Origin: Sanderia malayensis
Taxonomy: Eukaryota > Cnidaria > Scyphozoa > Semaeostomeae > Pelagiidae
Direction: 5' to 3'
DNA: 64,000 nt
Assembly: GCA_013076295.1 (NCBI GenBank)
Contig: RQOL01000828.1
Span: 3,162,001 to 3,226,000, forward strand
In this document: piece after piece, positions 26,501 through 36,800 of the stretch
Numbering within the stretch: position 1 is the stretch's first letter
How the letters are laid out: every line of letters starts with the position of its first letter
The notes under the pieces: model-generated
Told to the model about the DNA's origin: nothing
Seen by the model: only the letters and a program-made list of their open reading frames with translations
Database searches by the model: none
Position numbers and translations under genes: made by a program

Positions 26501-27911
26501 AATACTTCATGTAGCGTTAGCTAGGTGCTTCATTTCTCTAGAGTTCCCTTGCTATAATATCACGACTTTCTTTGTTGCAGATTCCGTATGCTGCTCAAGT
26601 TATTGATTCCCTGCTTGCTCCATCGGCAGCATTGCATACTTTACACACGCAGAATTTAATCACAGAGGTATTTTGATCTTTCATTTAGTATTAATATTCT
26701 CTCTACCTTTATCTTTTTATTGCTATTTCTTTCTTTAATAATTATATATACTAGATAGATGCATTTTTCATTATACCACTCCTTTATTAATCCCTTCTTC
26801 TCTCTATTTTTTATAGCGAGTATCAAAGAAGGATGCAAGATTTTTACTGATACGAAAACTTCAACAAATGAGAGATGCCACTTCTGGCTTTCAAAGTGCA
26901 ACTGGTGCAGTGTCATATTTTGACGATAATCAAGATTCACCCGGATATTATGACATGATGAACCTCAATGTATGATTCTCTTCTTTCTCCTCTTTCTTTT
27001 ACATCATTATCTTCAACACATCGTCCTATTGCCACGTTTCCTCTCTCTACTATCTCATTTTTTAATGTACTCCCCATCTTTCTATGTCAAATCACATTCA
27101 TTAATTTTATTACGCTTTTCCCTCTCCCCTCTTTTCATAAATGATCTGTTCGTCTTCACGTTGCATTTTACCTAGCTTCTGTAGTTTATATAATGTGTTG
27201 GCTTTATTTTACAGGGAAACTCGTGGATCGCAGTTGGCTTCTATGACTCTTCTGGTCTCCAGATAACAAGGTTTGCATCATTACATTATGCGTCATCAAT
27301 TGTCAATATTGCTTTACTGTTTTACTTATTTATTTCCTACCTATTTGCAGAAAGATAATATGGTCTGGAGGAACAATAAACACACCACCATCAAATCAGC
27401 CACTGTAAGTATCTTACTTGTAGTACCCCCGTTTTTATAGTGATTTGCTATTAAAACCCTTTGCAATTTTATGCGCATTGCGGGTGTATGTTAATGTGTT
27501 GCGCTGTGTTTCTAGGGATGAGAATGCTCCCCCGACACCAGTGGACAAACCAAAGAAATCAGACGCTGCTCTTCTGGCTGTGGCTGTGATATTCGGGTTG
27601 TTTGGAGCCTTGATACTTTGTTTCATGGCTTATATAATCCACCGAGTCAGATATCGACATCTCTACATGCAGGTAAGCAACATCTAGTAATCCAGATCAA
27701 TTAGAATCGATCCAGATTGATCCAGATTGATATAGATTAATCTTGTTTGCTTGTGTTTGCAGAGTGACGTTGCAAGTGGTGGATTGTTTTCTGTTCTATA
27801 TGGACACAGACGAGATGGCCAAGGATATGTGAGACCGGATGTCCAAGTAATGACGCATACAAATGGTCATGTAAAACGGGATACGGAGGTAACTATCACT
27901 CGTTCTTCGTA
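17591..27911 (+). CDS. Receptor-like protein with three tandem ANF-receptor domains and one membrane helix
   Basis: About 28 exons give a protein of roughly 1360 residues. It starts with a signal peptide (MYVVWFLLIIFNLSL, exon from 17591), separated by a 2.3-kb intron from the rest. Three ANF-receptor/periplasmic-binding-like ligand domains follow: about 19962-22930, 22939-25025 and 25033-27400. Each carries the same landmarks: a start like VGFIAPLHP, an AVEDVN- or TVDWINK-type helix, a cysteine before a VVGG or VIGE strand, then a SSC cysteine, a PIISY-type strand, and GKGWVWLG. A single hydrophobic helix (LLAVAVIFGLFGALILCFMA, about 27564-27645) precedes a short tyrosine-containing tail. 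No seven-helix, kinase or cyclase domain is seen downstream. Class C GPCRs and natriuretic-peptide receptors use one such domain for small ligands or peptides; the ligand here is unknown. The tail is read to TAG at 27909-27911, but a 31-base removal at about 27889-27919 would extend it by about 50 residues. Confidence 0.8.
18886..19303. mobile_element. Foldback DNA element in intron 1 of the ANF receptor
   Basis: GTATGGAAAGTATGGCAG at 18889-18906 is repeated as its reverse complement at 19281-19298, about 375 bases apart, both beside GTTCTTCG-type sequence. The interior has several copies of TTGCACACTTG and no ORF. This fits a nonautonomous DNA transposon. Confidence 0.6.
23805..23900. repeat. 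Degenerate inverted-repeat element in an ANF-receptor intron
   Basis: CATTCGCCATCT near the left is matched by AGATGGCGAATG near the right, and both outer ends carry CAGTA or its complement. It resembles a decayed short DNA-transposon relic. A further GCGAATGCTCGAGAT motif lies just downstream. Confidence 0.4.
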
Positions 27912-28610
27912 GCATTAAGCAAGTACTGTATGCACCCACAACGCAACATGCATATGCATCAACGTATCACGGGGTTTCGCTGCTTATGGAACCGAGATTT
28001 GTGGCTCCGGACGAAGAGATTGCAGCGTTTTCAGTGTCCAATGTTGAATTTTCCCCCAAAACAAGTTACTGAACAGCTTGAAAAATGTTGGCCTTCGATA
28101 AGCCGGAATTTGAGGATTTATTTCATCTCTGCGAGACGTCTCTACTTGTTTATCGTGATTGCAAAGTTTTGTATATGCTGGCTATAAACAGGCAATCGAC
28201 AACAAAACAAAAAAACAATTAGAAATCATAAATATAATTCTAATCAACAAGAATTATAAAAACAAACAGAATTAGAAATTTTCAATTTCATATTTGCTTT
28301 TATTCATACGAAGATTAGATTTTAGCTGAATTGAATTTTGTACATATAATACGAGGGATATATTTGGGAAAGATATAAAGTAAAGAAAAATTAGATTTAT
28401 TTTATATATGAGAGAAGAATGATTTACTGGAGTTTATATTTGGGTTCAATTACAACTTAACAATTAACGGATTCTAATCAACAAATGAAAAGTAACGTCA
28501 TGAAAATAATGGTATTTAATAGTTAATACTGACCAACATACATTAAACGGTTATACAAATCGCTTGAGGTCTAAAAGGACCGGTCTAGGAATATAAATTT
28601 CTAACAGCAG
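27912..28610. other. 3' flank of the ANF receptor and of the P5B ATPase
   Basis: The first 160 bases hold an open frame (27920-28069) that may be an alternative last exon of the receptor, ending SNVEFSPKTSY. The rest is AT-rich noncoding sequence containing the presumed 3' ends of both convergent transcripts. A minus-strand AATAAA lies at 28396-28401. Confidence 0.45.
28396..28401 (-). terminator. Candidate polyadenylation signal (P5B ATPase)
   Basis: TTTATT on the + strand reads AATAAA on the minus strand, about 210 bases after the ATPase stop. Confidence 0.5.
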
Positions 28611-31600
28611 TCAGAGAGGTGGCCATGTTTCGTCCAAGTTGAAGCCAATGGTGATCAATTTGTACTTATTTCTATGACTTTTCTTGTTCCTGATACGGTT
28701 GAGCAGCCTTCTAAATCGATAGGACTTGACCAAAAATTCCTCAATCGCTAAAGATACAACCGCATTACAGCCAACCCACAGTAGAAGAGACAAGGTGAAG
28801 TTTCCATCATCCAGATCCACTAATTGGAATATGTTCTTCAATTCGCCAACTGGATATAGGACAAGTACAAATGTGAATGTCAGTAGAATAAGCAACGCAC
28901 CAATAAATGCGAAATTCTTAAACATGTTATCTCGATATGGTTTGCCGAGGGAAAGAACGACAGCAAGAAAGATGTATTGGAATGACGTGACGTAGAAAAG
29001 CACGGTGTTTTCGTATGAAATGACTTGAGTTTCGTGTCCTTCTTTGTGTTTTGTATTCGCATGAAACCAAGCAGTTGTCTTGTAATAATCCCTTGTTTTC
29101 ACGAAGAAAAACACACCAAGCTGAAATGTCATCTGGGTGAGGATTTGAAGTATCAACGAGGACAGAACAAGAGGATGGATCAAGCTACCAAGCGGACGAC
29201 GAGGGACAATTGTCTCATATGGTCCAGTCCTGCTCATCGTAACTGCAAATGGCATGATAATCAACAGATCAATATACAAGTATTGGAAATCGCCGAGGTT
29301 GGACCTGACTGAGTACAGCAAGAGGACTGACAAATACTGCACCATGCTATACATTGCCATGTACTTGAATAAACTGAATGACGTCACCAATGCACATCTA
29401 CCCTCTTTGATGATCTCGGCAACGCATGAAATATTGGCAATCTGTGACGTGAATGGAGAAGCAATGGAAGCCTCTGCTTCAGAAAGAGACACGCCAGCAT
29501 GCGCAGCCTTCAGTGCTCCGCAGTCATTAGCACCGTCTCCGCACATGCCAACAGTATAACCAATGCTTTGAAGGTCCTCCACCAGTTGGGCTTTCTGAGA
29601 TGGAAGCATTCGGGCGAATATCGTTCCACAAACCATCATCCTTTCGTGTAATGTCGGCAAGTGATTACGAATCAGCGAAAATGTCTTGCCGTTCATTGCA
29701 AAATGGTAGTCTCTTGCACGGAAATCCAAGAAATTGGAGCCGATTTTCGAATCTGCTGCCTCTTGAACGTGTCTCTGACCAATCAACTTGTATTCAACGC
29801 TGGGAATTCCACCAGGAATCTCTGATGGTGTTGCGCTGACTTCTATCACTTTACAACTTGGACGTACCATGTGACACTCCCTAGCCACACTTGCTGCTGT
29901 CAGCATATTATCACCAGTGACCATGACAACTCGTATAGATGACGTAACGAGTCGATCTATCATTGGCTTCGTTTCTTTTTTCACCATGTTCTTGAGGATC
30001 AAAAATCCTCTAAATGTGAGATGATTTTCAACATCGCCCCTTACCATGTGTTGCATGTGGTGCCATTTGATGCCATGATCCATGCTTTTGCTTGCCAATG
30101 CTATCACCCGGTATCCCTCTTCTGTGTATGTCCGCAAGACACTATCAAAGTCGTCAGGTATTGATTCTTGAATGCAGAGCTTGCTGATCATCTCAGGGGA
30201 ACCTTTGACGTAGGCATCAAAAGTTGGTTTGCCAAGTCTCTGGGCAATTACACTCATTCTTTGCAGCTCTGACGAAAATGTAAACTGCTTCAATATTGCA
30301 ATTTCCACTGGCATCTTGTCAATATCAAGCAACGATGTTTCATAATGATCATTTGGTGTACACAAATTCCTCTTTGGTTTAACAATTGTTGGTACAAGGC
30401 ACTGGTATCGCTCTGTCTCTTCAATCGATGATGGTTCTTCCAATTGCCAGCCAGTTGTTTCAAACATCTTCATATCCAGAGGATCGCCAGTCAGTTGTCC
30501 ATCTATATAAGTCAAAGAATGACACGTTGACATGCAATAAACAGCTTCACACAATTCAACATCTGATACGTCTTCTACGACATCCTGGAATATTCCGTTT
30601 TCAGACACAATTGTTCCAAATATGTCCAGTCCATCCTCAGTTAACGTCCCCGTCTTATCAAAACAGAACAATTTGATCTTGCCACTGATGTTGATTCTAG
30701 ATGGACTCGTGCAATAGATGTTGACCTTTTTCAAGCGTTGCAATGCATAAATTGTACCCACACTCATGGCAGCAGGCAAGGCTGGAGGTACAGCAATTGT
30801 AATCACATCAAATGCTCTTAAACAAATCTCTCCTACTGTAGACCCTTGCTTCCTAAAGACATACACTGTATAAGTGAAGCCCATAGCTGCAAAGATTGCC
30901 AGAACCCCAAGAAATCTCAAAGCATCAGACAAAAATTTGAATCCAACCGGTTTGGGAAATAATATGGAGCGAATCAAATTGCCTTTCATTGTATAGTAGC
31001 CGGTTTTAATGACGACAGCAATAACTCTACCCTTTCCGTGGAATCTTGTCTGCAAGAGATCTGTGCCACAAAAGAGTATGTGACGTTTGTGTTTAACAGT
31101 GTCAATGACTTCGTTCAGTTCCGGTTTGTTATGTGGGGGGTTGGGCAAAGGGGTTTTTGTCACTGGGATACTCTCCCCAGTTAGCATGCTCTCATTGATG
31201 ATCACAGATCCACTCAACAAGATGGCATCGCACTGCAAATGACATCCGTTGGATGGAAGAACCAAAACATCACCAGGAACAAGATCATTTGACGACATCA
31301 GTTCTTCCGTCCCATCTGGTCTTAACACATTAACCATTGACGACTTTGCAATCATGTTTCTCAAATTGACAAGATGCTTCTTAGTTTGGTAAATACTAAT
31401 TATAATGGAAATCAACGAGATGACAAGGATCGTGCCAGCATAATAATAATAATCGTCAAAAAACCACAGTATGCAACTGAACAACTGGAATACGTAGAAT
31501 GGATTAGCTGCTTCGTCTAAGAACAACTTCAGGTATGACAATACAAGTACATCAATCATATTTGTATCATAGACCAATAGTTTATCAAGTTCTTGTTTTC

Positions 31601-32255
31601 TTGAAAGTCCCTCTGACATTTTGTACAGGTCATTAAAACGCAGCAACTTATCCAATTCAGCAACCAAACAAAAACAATCCTGGTTTGCATTCCATATATA
31701 TCTTTGATGTCTATATTCAAAATAACTCAAGGAGTGTTCATTATAAACCAATATTTCGTTATCCAAAAATGTCTTGCTCAAATTCAAAACCTTTCTTAAC
31801 TCATGGTCGGTAGAGATTTCCAACTGACAAACTTTAGCAACTGTCACTTGACCATACAAATCTTCTAAAATAATATATGTAGCCTGATTTAGAGGACACC
31901 TTGACATTGTTAACATTGTAGCCCATTTTCGTTTCCAATTAGTTGCCAGCCATGCAAGTCCACCGGTCGCTAACACCAACAAGCAAAAGAAGAAACTTTT
32001 AAAGTAATTTCTTTTCAATCCATGATACACTGATACATTATCATCCGTTTGACACAGCTTATAAACTTTATTTTTAGCTGTCAATAATGTGGATTCAATA
32101 TCACAACGAACTTTATCATTTTTATTCTCGGTTGGATTAACTATTACCAAAGCGGGCCTAGCCGATGCCTTACCGTCATGTCTGATGTTATCTGAATCTG
32201 GTGCTCTGTCTGGAGGATTACTCATTTTAGCAACCATTCGTCTTCTTCGTTTCAT
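28611..32255 (-). CDS. ATP13A: P5B-type transport ATPase (ATP13A2/3 family), single exon
   Basis: P5B ATPases are lysosomal or endosomal membrane pumps; characterised animal members transport polyamines out of the lysosome. The 1214-residue ORF is uninterrupted and has the full catalytic set: actuator TGES at about residue 359; the P5B membrane motif PPALPAAMSVG from about 490; phosphorylation site DKTGTLT with Asp at about 533; nucleotide-binding KGSPE; MVTGDN; and GDGANDCGALKAA from about 906. Multiple hydrophobic helices lie at the N-terminal side, around residues 230-280, 400-500 and in the last 250 residues. Length is normal for the family. A strongly basic N-terminus (MKRRRRMVAKMSN) offers three close in-frame ATGs; the first is used here. 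The absence of introns, beside intron-dense neighbours, suggests an expressed retrocopy. No frameshift or stop is seen. Confidence 0.95.
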   Translation of the reverse strand: MKRRRRMVAKMSNPPDRAPDSDNIRHDGKASARPALVIVNPTENKNDKVRCDIESTLLTAKNKVYKLCQTDDNVSVYHGLKRNYFKSFFFCLLVLATGGLAWLATNWKRKWATMLTMSRCPLNQATYIILEDLYGQVTVAKVCQLEISTDHELRKVLNLSKTFLDNEILVYNEHSLSYFEYRHQRYIWNANQDCFCLVAELDKLLRFNDLYKMSEGLSRKQELDKLLVYDTNMIDVLVLSYLKLFLDEAANPFYVFQLFSCILWFFDDYYYYAGTILVISLISIIISIYQTKKHLVNLRNMIAKSSMVNVLRPDGTEELMSSNDLVPGDVLVLPSNGCHLQCDAILLSGSVIINESMLTGESIPVTKTPLPNPPHNKPELNEVIDTVKHKRHILFCGTDLLQTRFHGKGRVIAVVIKTGYYTMKGNLIRSILFPKPVGFKFLSDALRFLGVLAIFAAMGFTYTVYVFRKQGSTVGEICLRAFDVITIAVPPALPAAMSVGTIYALQRLKKVNIYCTSPSRINISGKIKLFCFDKTGTLTEDGLDIFGTIVSENGIFQDVVEDVSDVELCEAVYCMSTCHSLTYIDGQLTGDPLDMKMFETTGWQLEEPSSIEETERYQCLVPTIVKPKRNLCTPNDHYETSLLDIDKMPVEIAILKQFTFSSELQRMSVIAQRLGKPTFDAYVKGSPEMISKLCIQESIPDDFDSVLRTYTEEGYRVIALASKSMDHGIKWHHMQHMVRGDVENHLTFRGFLILKNMVKKETKPMIDRLVTSSIRVVMVTGDNMLTAASVARECHMVRPSCKVIEVSATPSEIPGGIPSVEYKLIGQRHVQEAADSKIGSNFLDFRARDYHFAMNGKTFSLIRNHLPTLHERMMVCGTIFARMLPSQKAQLVEDLQSIGYTVGMCGDGANDCGALKAAHAGVSLSEAEASIASPFTSQIANISCVAEIIKEGRCALVTSFSLFKYMAMYSMVQYLSVLLLYSVRSNLGDFQYLYIDLLIIMPFAVTMSRTGPYETIVPRRPLGSLIHPLVLSSLILQILTQMTFQLGVFFFVKTRDYYKTTAWFHANTKHKEGHETQVISYENTVLFYVTSFQYIFLAVVLSLGKPYRDNMFKNFAFIGALLILLTFTFVLVLYPVGELKNIFQLVDLDDGNFTLSLLLWVGCNAVVSLAIEEFLVKSYRFRRLLNRIRNKKSHRNKYKLITIGFNLDETWPPL

Positions 32256-32349
32256 AAAATCAAATGTAATGTGATGATCCTAATCGAAATCGGGTTTCTA
32301 CATGATTAGAATTGAGAGAAAATCTAAAATCAAAAAAACAAAACGTGTT

Positions 32350-33285
32350 CGTTAGGGTCACGTCATGCTGAGGAGAAAAGTGGTCAGGATGCGCAGTAGC
32401 ATAGTTATGGGTACTGCGCAAGAGCATATATGACGTAACGCTGGTTGATGCATTGGCCTTAGGGTTAGGGTTAGGGTTCGGGTTAGGGTTCGGGTTAGGT
32501 CATGTGGAGGAGAAAGGTGGTCAGGATGCGCAGTAGCATAGTTATTGGTACTGCGCAGGAGCATATGTGACGTAACGCTGGTTGATGCATTGGCCTTAGG
32601 GTTAGGCTCAGGCTTAGGGTTAGGGTTAGGGTTCGGGTTAGGGTTCGGGTTAGGTCATGTGGAGGAGAAAGGTGGTCAGGATGCGCAGTAGCATATATAT
32701 AGGCACTGCGCAGGAGCATATGTGACGTAACGCTGGTTGATGCTTTGGCCTTAGGGTTAGGCTTGGGCTTAGGGTTAGGGTTAGGGTTACGTCATGCGGA
32801 GGAGAAAGGTGGTCAGGATGCGCAGTAGCATATATATAGGCACTGCGCAGGAGCATATGTGACGTAACGCTGGTTGATGCATTGGCCTTAGGGTTAGGCT
32901 TGGGCTTAGGGTTAGGGTTACGTCATGCGGAGGAGAAAGGTGGTCAGGATGCGCAGTAGCATACATATAGGCACTGCGCAGGAGCATATGTGACGTAACG
33001 CTGGTTGATGCATTGGCCTTAGGGTTAGGCTTGGGCTTAGGGTTAGGGTTAGGGTTACGTCATGCGGAGGAGAAAGGTGGTCAGGATGCGCAGTAGCATA
33101 TATATAGGCACTGCGCAGGAGCATATGTGACGTAACGCTGGTTGATGCTTTGCCTTAGGGTTAGGCTAAGGCCTAGGGTTAGGGTGTTAGTTTTAGGGTT
33201 ACGTCATGCCGAGGAGAAAGGTGGTCAGGATGCGCAGTAGCATACATATAGGCACTGCGCAGGAGCATATGTGACGTATTGGTGG
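32350..33285. repeat. Seven-copy tandem array with telomere-like hexamers and hairpins
   Basis: The anchor GCGCAGTAGC occurs at 32391, 32528, 32683, 32820, 32951, 33088 and 33232, giving periods of 137, 155, 137, 131, 137 and 144. Each unit contains TTAGGG-type hexamers in varying number, TTACGTCATGCGGAGGAGAA (variant GGTCATGTGG in some copies), TGCGCAGT and its inverted partner ACTGCGCA around a TATATATA-like loop, and TGACGTAACGCTGGTTGATG. Most length steps are multiples of six, so units differ mainly by hexamer number. The array starts about 95 bases upstream of the ATPase ATG. Long open frames across it on the minus strand are a by-product of the repetition. Confidence 0.92.
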
Positions 33286-33847
33286 CCTTAGCTCTACTAC
33301 GGTATTGGAATGTCGAATATCCACGATCATCAGAAAGATTAGACTAACCAAAATCCATTTGCGAAGGAACTGACGCCAAGCCAACTAACTAATATAACAC
33401 CTTTTTCTATTATAAAATCAGAATTAACATTTAAGGATTTAAAATGAATAAAAAATATTACTCGCATCGCAAGGAGTCCATAATCCTTTCTGATCAAGCC
33501 CTTCTGGTTTGGTTCAGACCGTTTTAAACCGCAGCACAAATATTTCAAAAGGTATAATAATAGTTGTATACATAACAGAATTTTCCAAAGAGGTAACGTG
33601 CCCATTTATATACAAATTTCGTATTATTTATTGCCCACTGGATTGTCGATGGCTTGGGCACCTATGTGACTAATTAATTGCATTGTTGCATGACATTTTT
33701 TGATGTTGATTTGATCAACTGATCTATGCCTCACTTTGTGTTTACACTAATTACCCGCTATGTTCAAAACTATTGCTGTGATTTAAATAAACACTATTTC
33801 ATGGTTTCAGGATACTAACAAATTTTTAATCCATACATTGATAAAAG
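33286..33847. other. Intergenic, upstream of Crumbs
   Basis: AT-rich sequence with no exon recognised. It should contain the Crumbs promoter and 5' UTR. A TTTCAG at 33805-33810 may be an acceptor for a 5' UTR exon that begins just before the start codon. Confidence 0.4.
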
Positions 33848-36800
33848 ATGAAGGATCTGAAGGTTTTACTCCTCATGTTGTCTGGTAAGTTTTAACCATT
33901 ATTTTTGCGTTTGTTAACATAGGCCCGAAAATTCTTGACATTTTTCTGTAGATTAGGGACAATTGAATAAAAATAAATATTTAAGGGAAAGAATAAATCA
34001 AGAATGGTTACTAAATACTGCAATTAAGGTGTCATTTTCAACTTGGTTTTCTAAAGTAGGATATTTTAATGTTTAATTGTCATAAAATAAGGCTGTTCTC
34101 TTCTAGGTCAACATGTAATTATCTTCCTACTTTTTGCTCTTTGGAAAACCACATAAATGATTCAAAAGACTTAAACAGCTAATTTTCTTCAATTTTAGGA
34201 TTATTATCGCTGCAAACTCTGACCGTATACTCAAAATTGTACATAAATAAAAATGGACCGTTACAGTTGACGAATCGTCTTGACATTGATATAGGATTTT
34301 CCTTTAAATTCAGAACTTGTAGTAATGGAGTATTGCTGGAACAACGAGGAGGAAACCAATCGTATTTTAAAATTACCCTTCATCCAACATCACGTTTAGA
34401 ACACAGCTATCTTGCAATTTCATGGCATATTAATAACACATCTTATTATCAGAATATTAGGAATCAAGTTTCCTTGGAAAAAAATGTCCTTGTTGAAGTA
34501 GAACTGATGGAAAAAAGTCTTAATGGAGAACATATTTTTAGAATTTTGTCTCCAGTCAAGTCAAACACAACTCTTTTGAGCTCTTTTAACCTTTTGAACA
34601 ACTCAGCAACAGAAAATGGAACATTTGAGATGGGTTTGAAGAATTTTACTGGCTGCTTATTCAGTGGAAGAAATCTGAATTTGTTATCATCATCAAATGG
34701 AAATAATTTCCAAAGTGGATGTCCACTGGACGATCAAAGACCTTGTGCTAATACAGGTAACATATTTTCAATGCAGTATAGCAGCTTTGAATGCCTATCT
34801 TGGTATGGTATGCTGAACATCTAACATCTTTCAACTTTTTTATAATATTATTTTATTCTACAGTCTGCCCTGCTGGATTTACTGGTCGTAATTGTGACAT
34901 TGATATCAATGAGTGCCACTCATATCCATGTCATTCGCATGCAACATGTGTCAATCAAATTAACAATTACACCTGCATTTGTGGCCCACGTTGGACAGGA
35001 CGAACATGCTCCACATTTCTTGGCTCTATTTGCAACTCATCAACAATTTGCAAAAATGGAGGTTTGTGCCAAGAATCGGCTGATCGGAATAACTACACTT
35101 GTATTTGTCAACAAGGCTACACTGGAAGAAACTGTGAATTTCTGTTCGATCCGTGCAGCCTGTCTCCCTGTCGGAATAACGGATCTTGCCAGTCTTATCA
35201 AGTTGGATCAACTCTTGAATACAAATGCTCCTGCAGAGATGGTAAATTTATATTCTCTTTTTAAAGATTTAATGTATCCTATTGTGTCAACAAGGCCAGG
35301 TACGGGCCCGTCGAGAGCCAGCTTGGCCCTGGGGCTATAAACAAACAAGGGGCTATTTTGAAATTGCTTTGCGTTAGCCAAACTCTCCGCAGGCCCTTCT
35401 TGAGACCTGGGCCCGGCAATTTACCCTAGCTACCCCCCTTCTCTCGACGGCACTGGCCAGGTATATAGAGCCTTTTACCCTAAGGAAAAATAGCAGACAA
35501 ATATTCAACTCTGAAGAATAAGCTCATAATTAGTTTCAAAGTATTCTTACTTATAATGATGATCTTGTTATTGTTAATTAAGGATTTACTGGGTTACACT
35601 GTGAGCATAACATAAATGACTGCATGAGTCATCCATGCCACAATGGTATATGCATTGATGCAGTCAATAATTACACGTGCAACTGCGCTGGAAGTGGCTT
35701 TCAAGGACGCAATTGCGAAAACGATATCAACGAATGCCAAACTGGATCGCCATGCAAGCACAATGGAACATGCAATAATATATATGGTGGATATAAATGC
35801 GTATGCAACGACAGGTTTAAGGGTATGTCTTTTACTTCCATTTATAAAACAGCTTTGAAAATCAAAAGCATAGCGAAACATGATAACTACTAAAGCTTTT
35901 CTTCTGACACTCATCGGAGTAGTACGTCAGAAAGAGAACGAAAATGAAAACCTTACAAATTATTATACCCAGAAGAGGATCGAAATTGGCCAATTATGTT
36001 TCGCCATGTTTCTGATTTTCAATGCTATTTTGAAGTTCTGTACCGATCAAAGATTGTACTTCTATTTGTGTGTCGTTTATTCTTAATTTGTATGGTTGTG
36101 ACGTGCATCTTATAGGGCCAACCTGTGAAGAAGACGTGAAGGAATGCAAACAGAAGCCATGTCAGAACAATGGAACATGCACCGAACAGTACGGTTCGTA
36201 TCTATGCAACTGCACACTTGGGTTTGCAGGCAAGAATTGCGAAGTGAACATCGATGATTGTACGCCGAATGTTTGCAACAATCGAGGCGATTGCAGTGAT
36301 GGTATTAACAGTTATACATGCAATTGTTCGGCAGGGTATACGGGCAAAAAGTAAGTTATTTCAACAAGCGAATTCAATCTTCTTTTTTTCTCTACTACAT
36401 CACATACAGGATCTAATGATTTGTTTCTAATTCTTTTTATAGTTGTGAAGTGAATATTGATGAATGTAGGAGTAATCCTTGCCAGAACAACGGCACTTGT
36501 ATAGACGGAGTAAATGGATACAAGTGTAGCTGTCTTGGTGCATTTAATGGAACACATTGCGAGAATTGGAGTGATCTATGTCGGCCATCACCATGCATCA
36601 ACAATGGCACCTGTATCAATAGGAACGATACTCAAGTTGGATACGAATGCAATTGTACTGGCACTGGGTTTGCGGGACCGCATTGTCAACATAAACCTGG
36701 CTTATGTTATCCAAATAATCCATGTGTACACGGAGAGTGCGGTGATTACGGTTCATACTACAACTGTACATGTAAGTCGGGTTACATGGGAGTGAACTGT

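Noticed and set aside
32350..33285. True chromosome end
   Set aside because: Unique coding genes lie on both sides and hexamers are interrupted by non-telomeric sequence, so it is interstitial.
32358..33384. Series of minus-strand ORFs of 61-74 residues across the telomere-like array
   Set aside because: They repeat the same peptide because the DNA repeats; frames change with hexamer number, and there are no splice or start signals.
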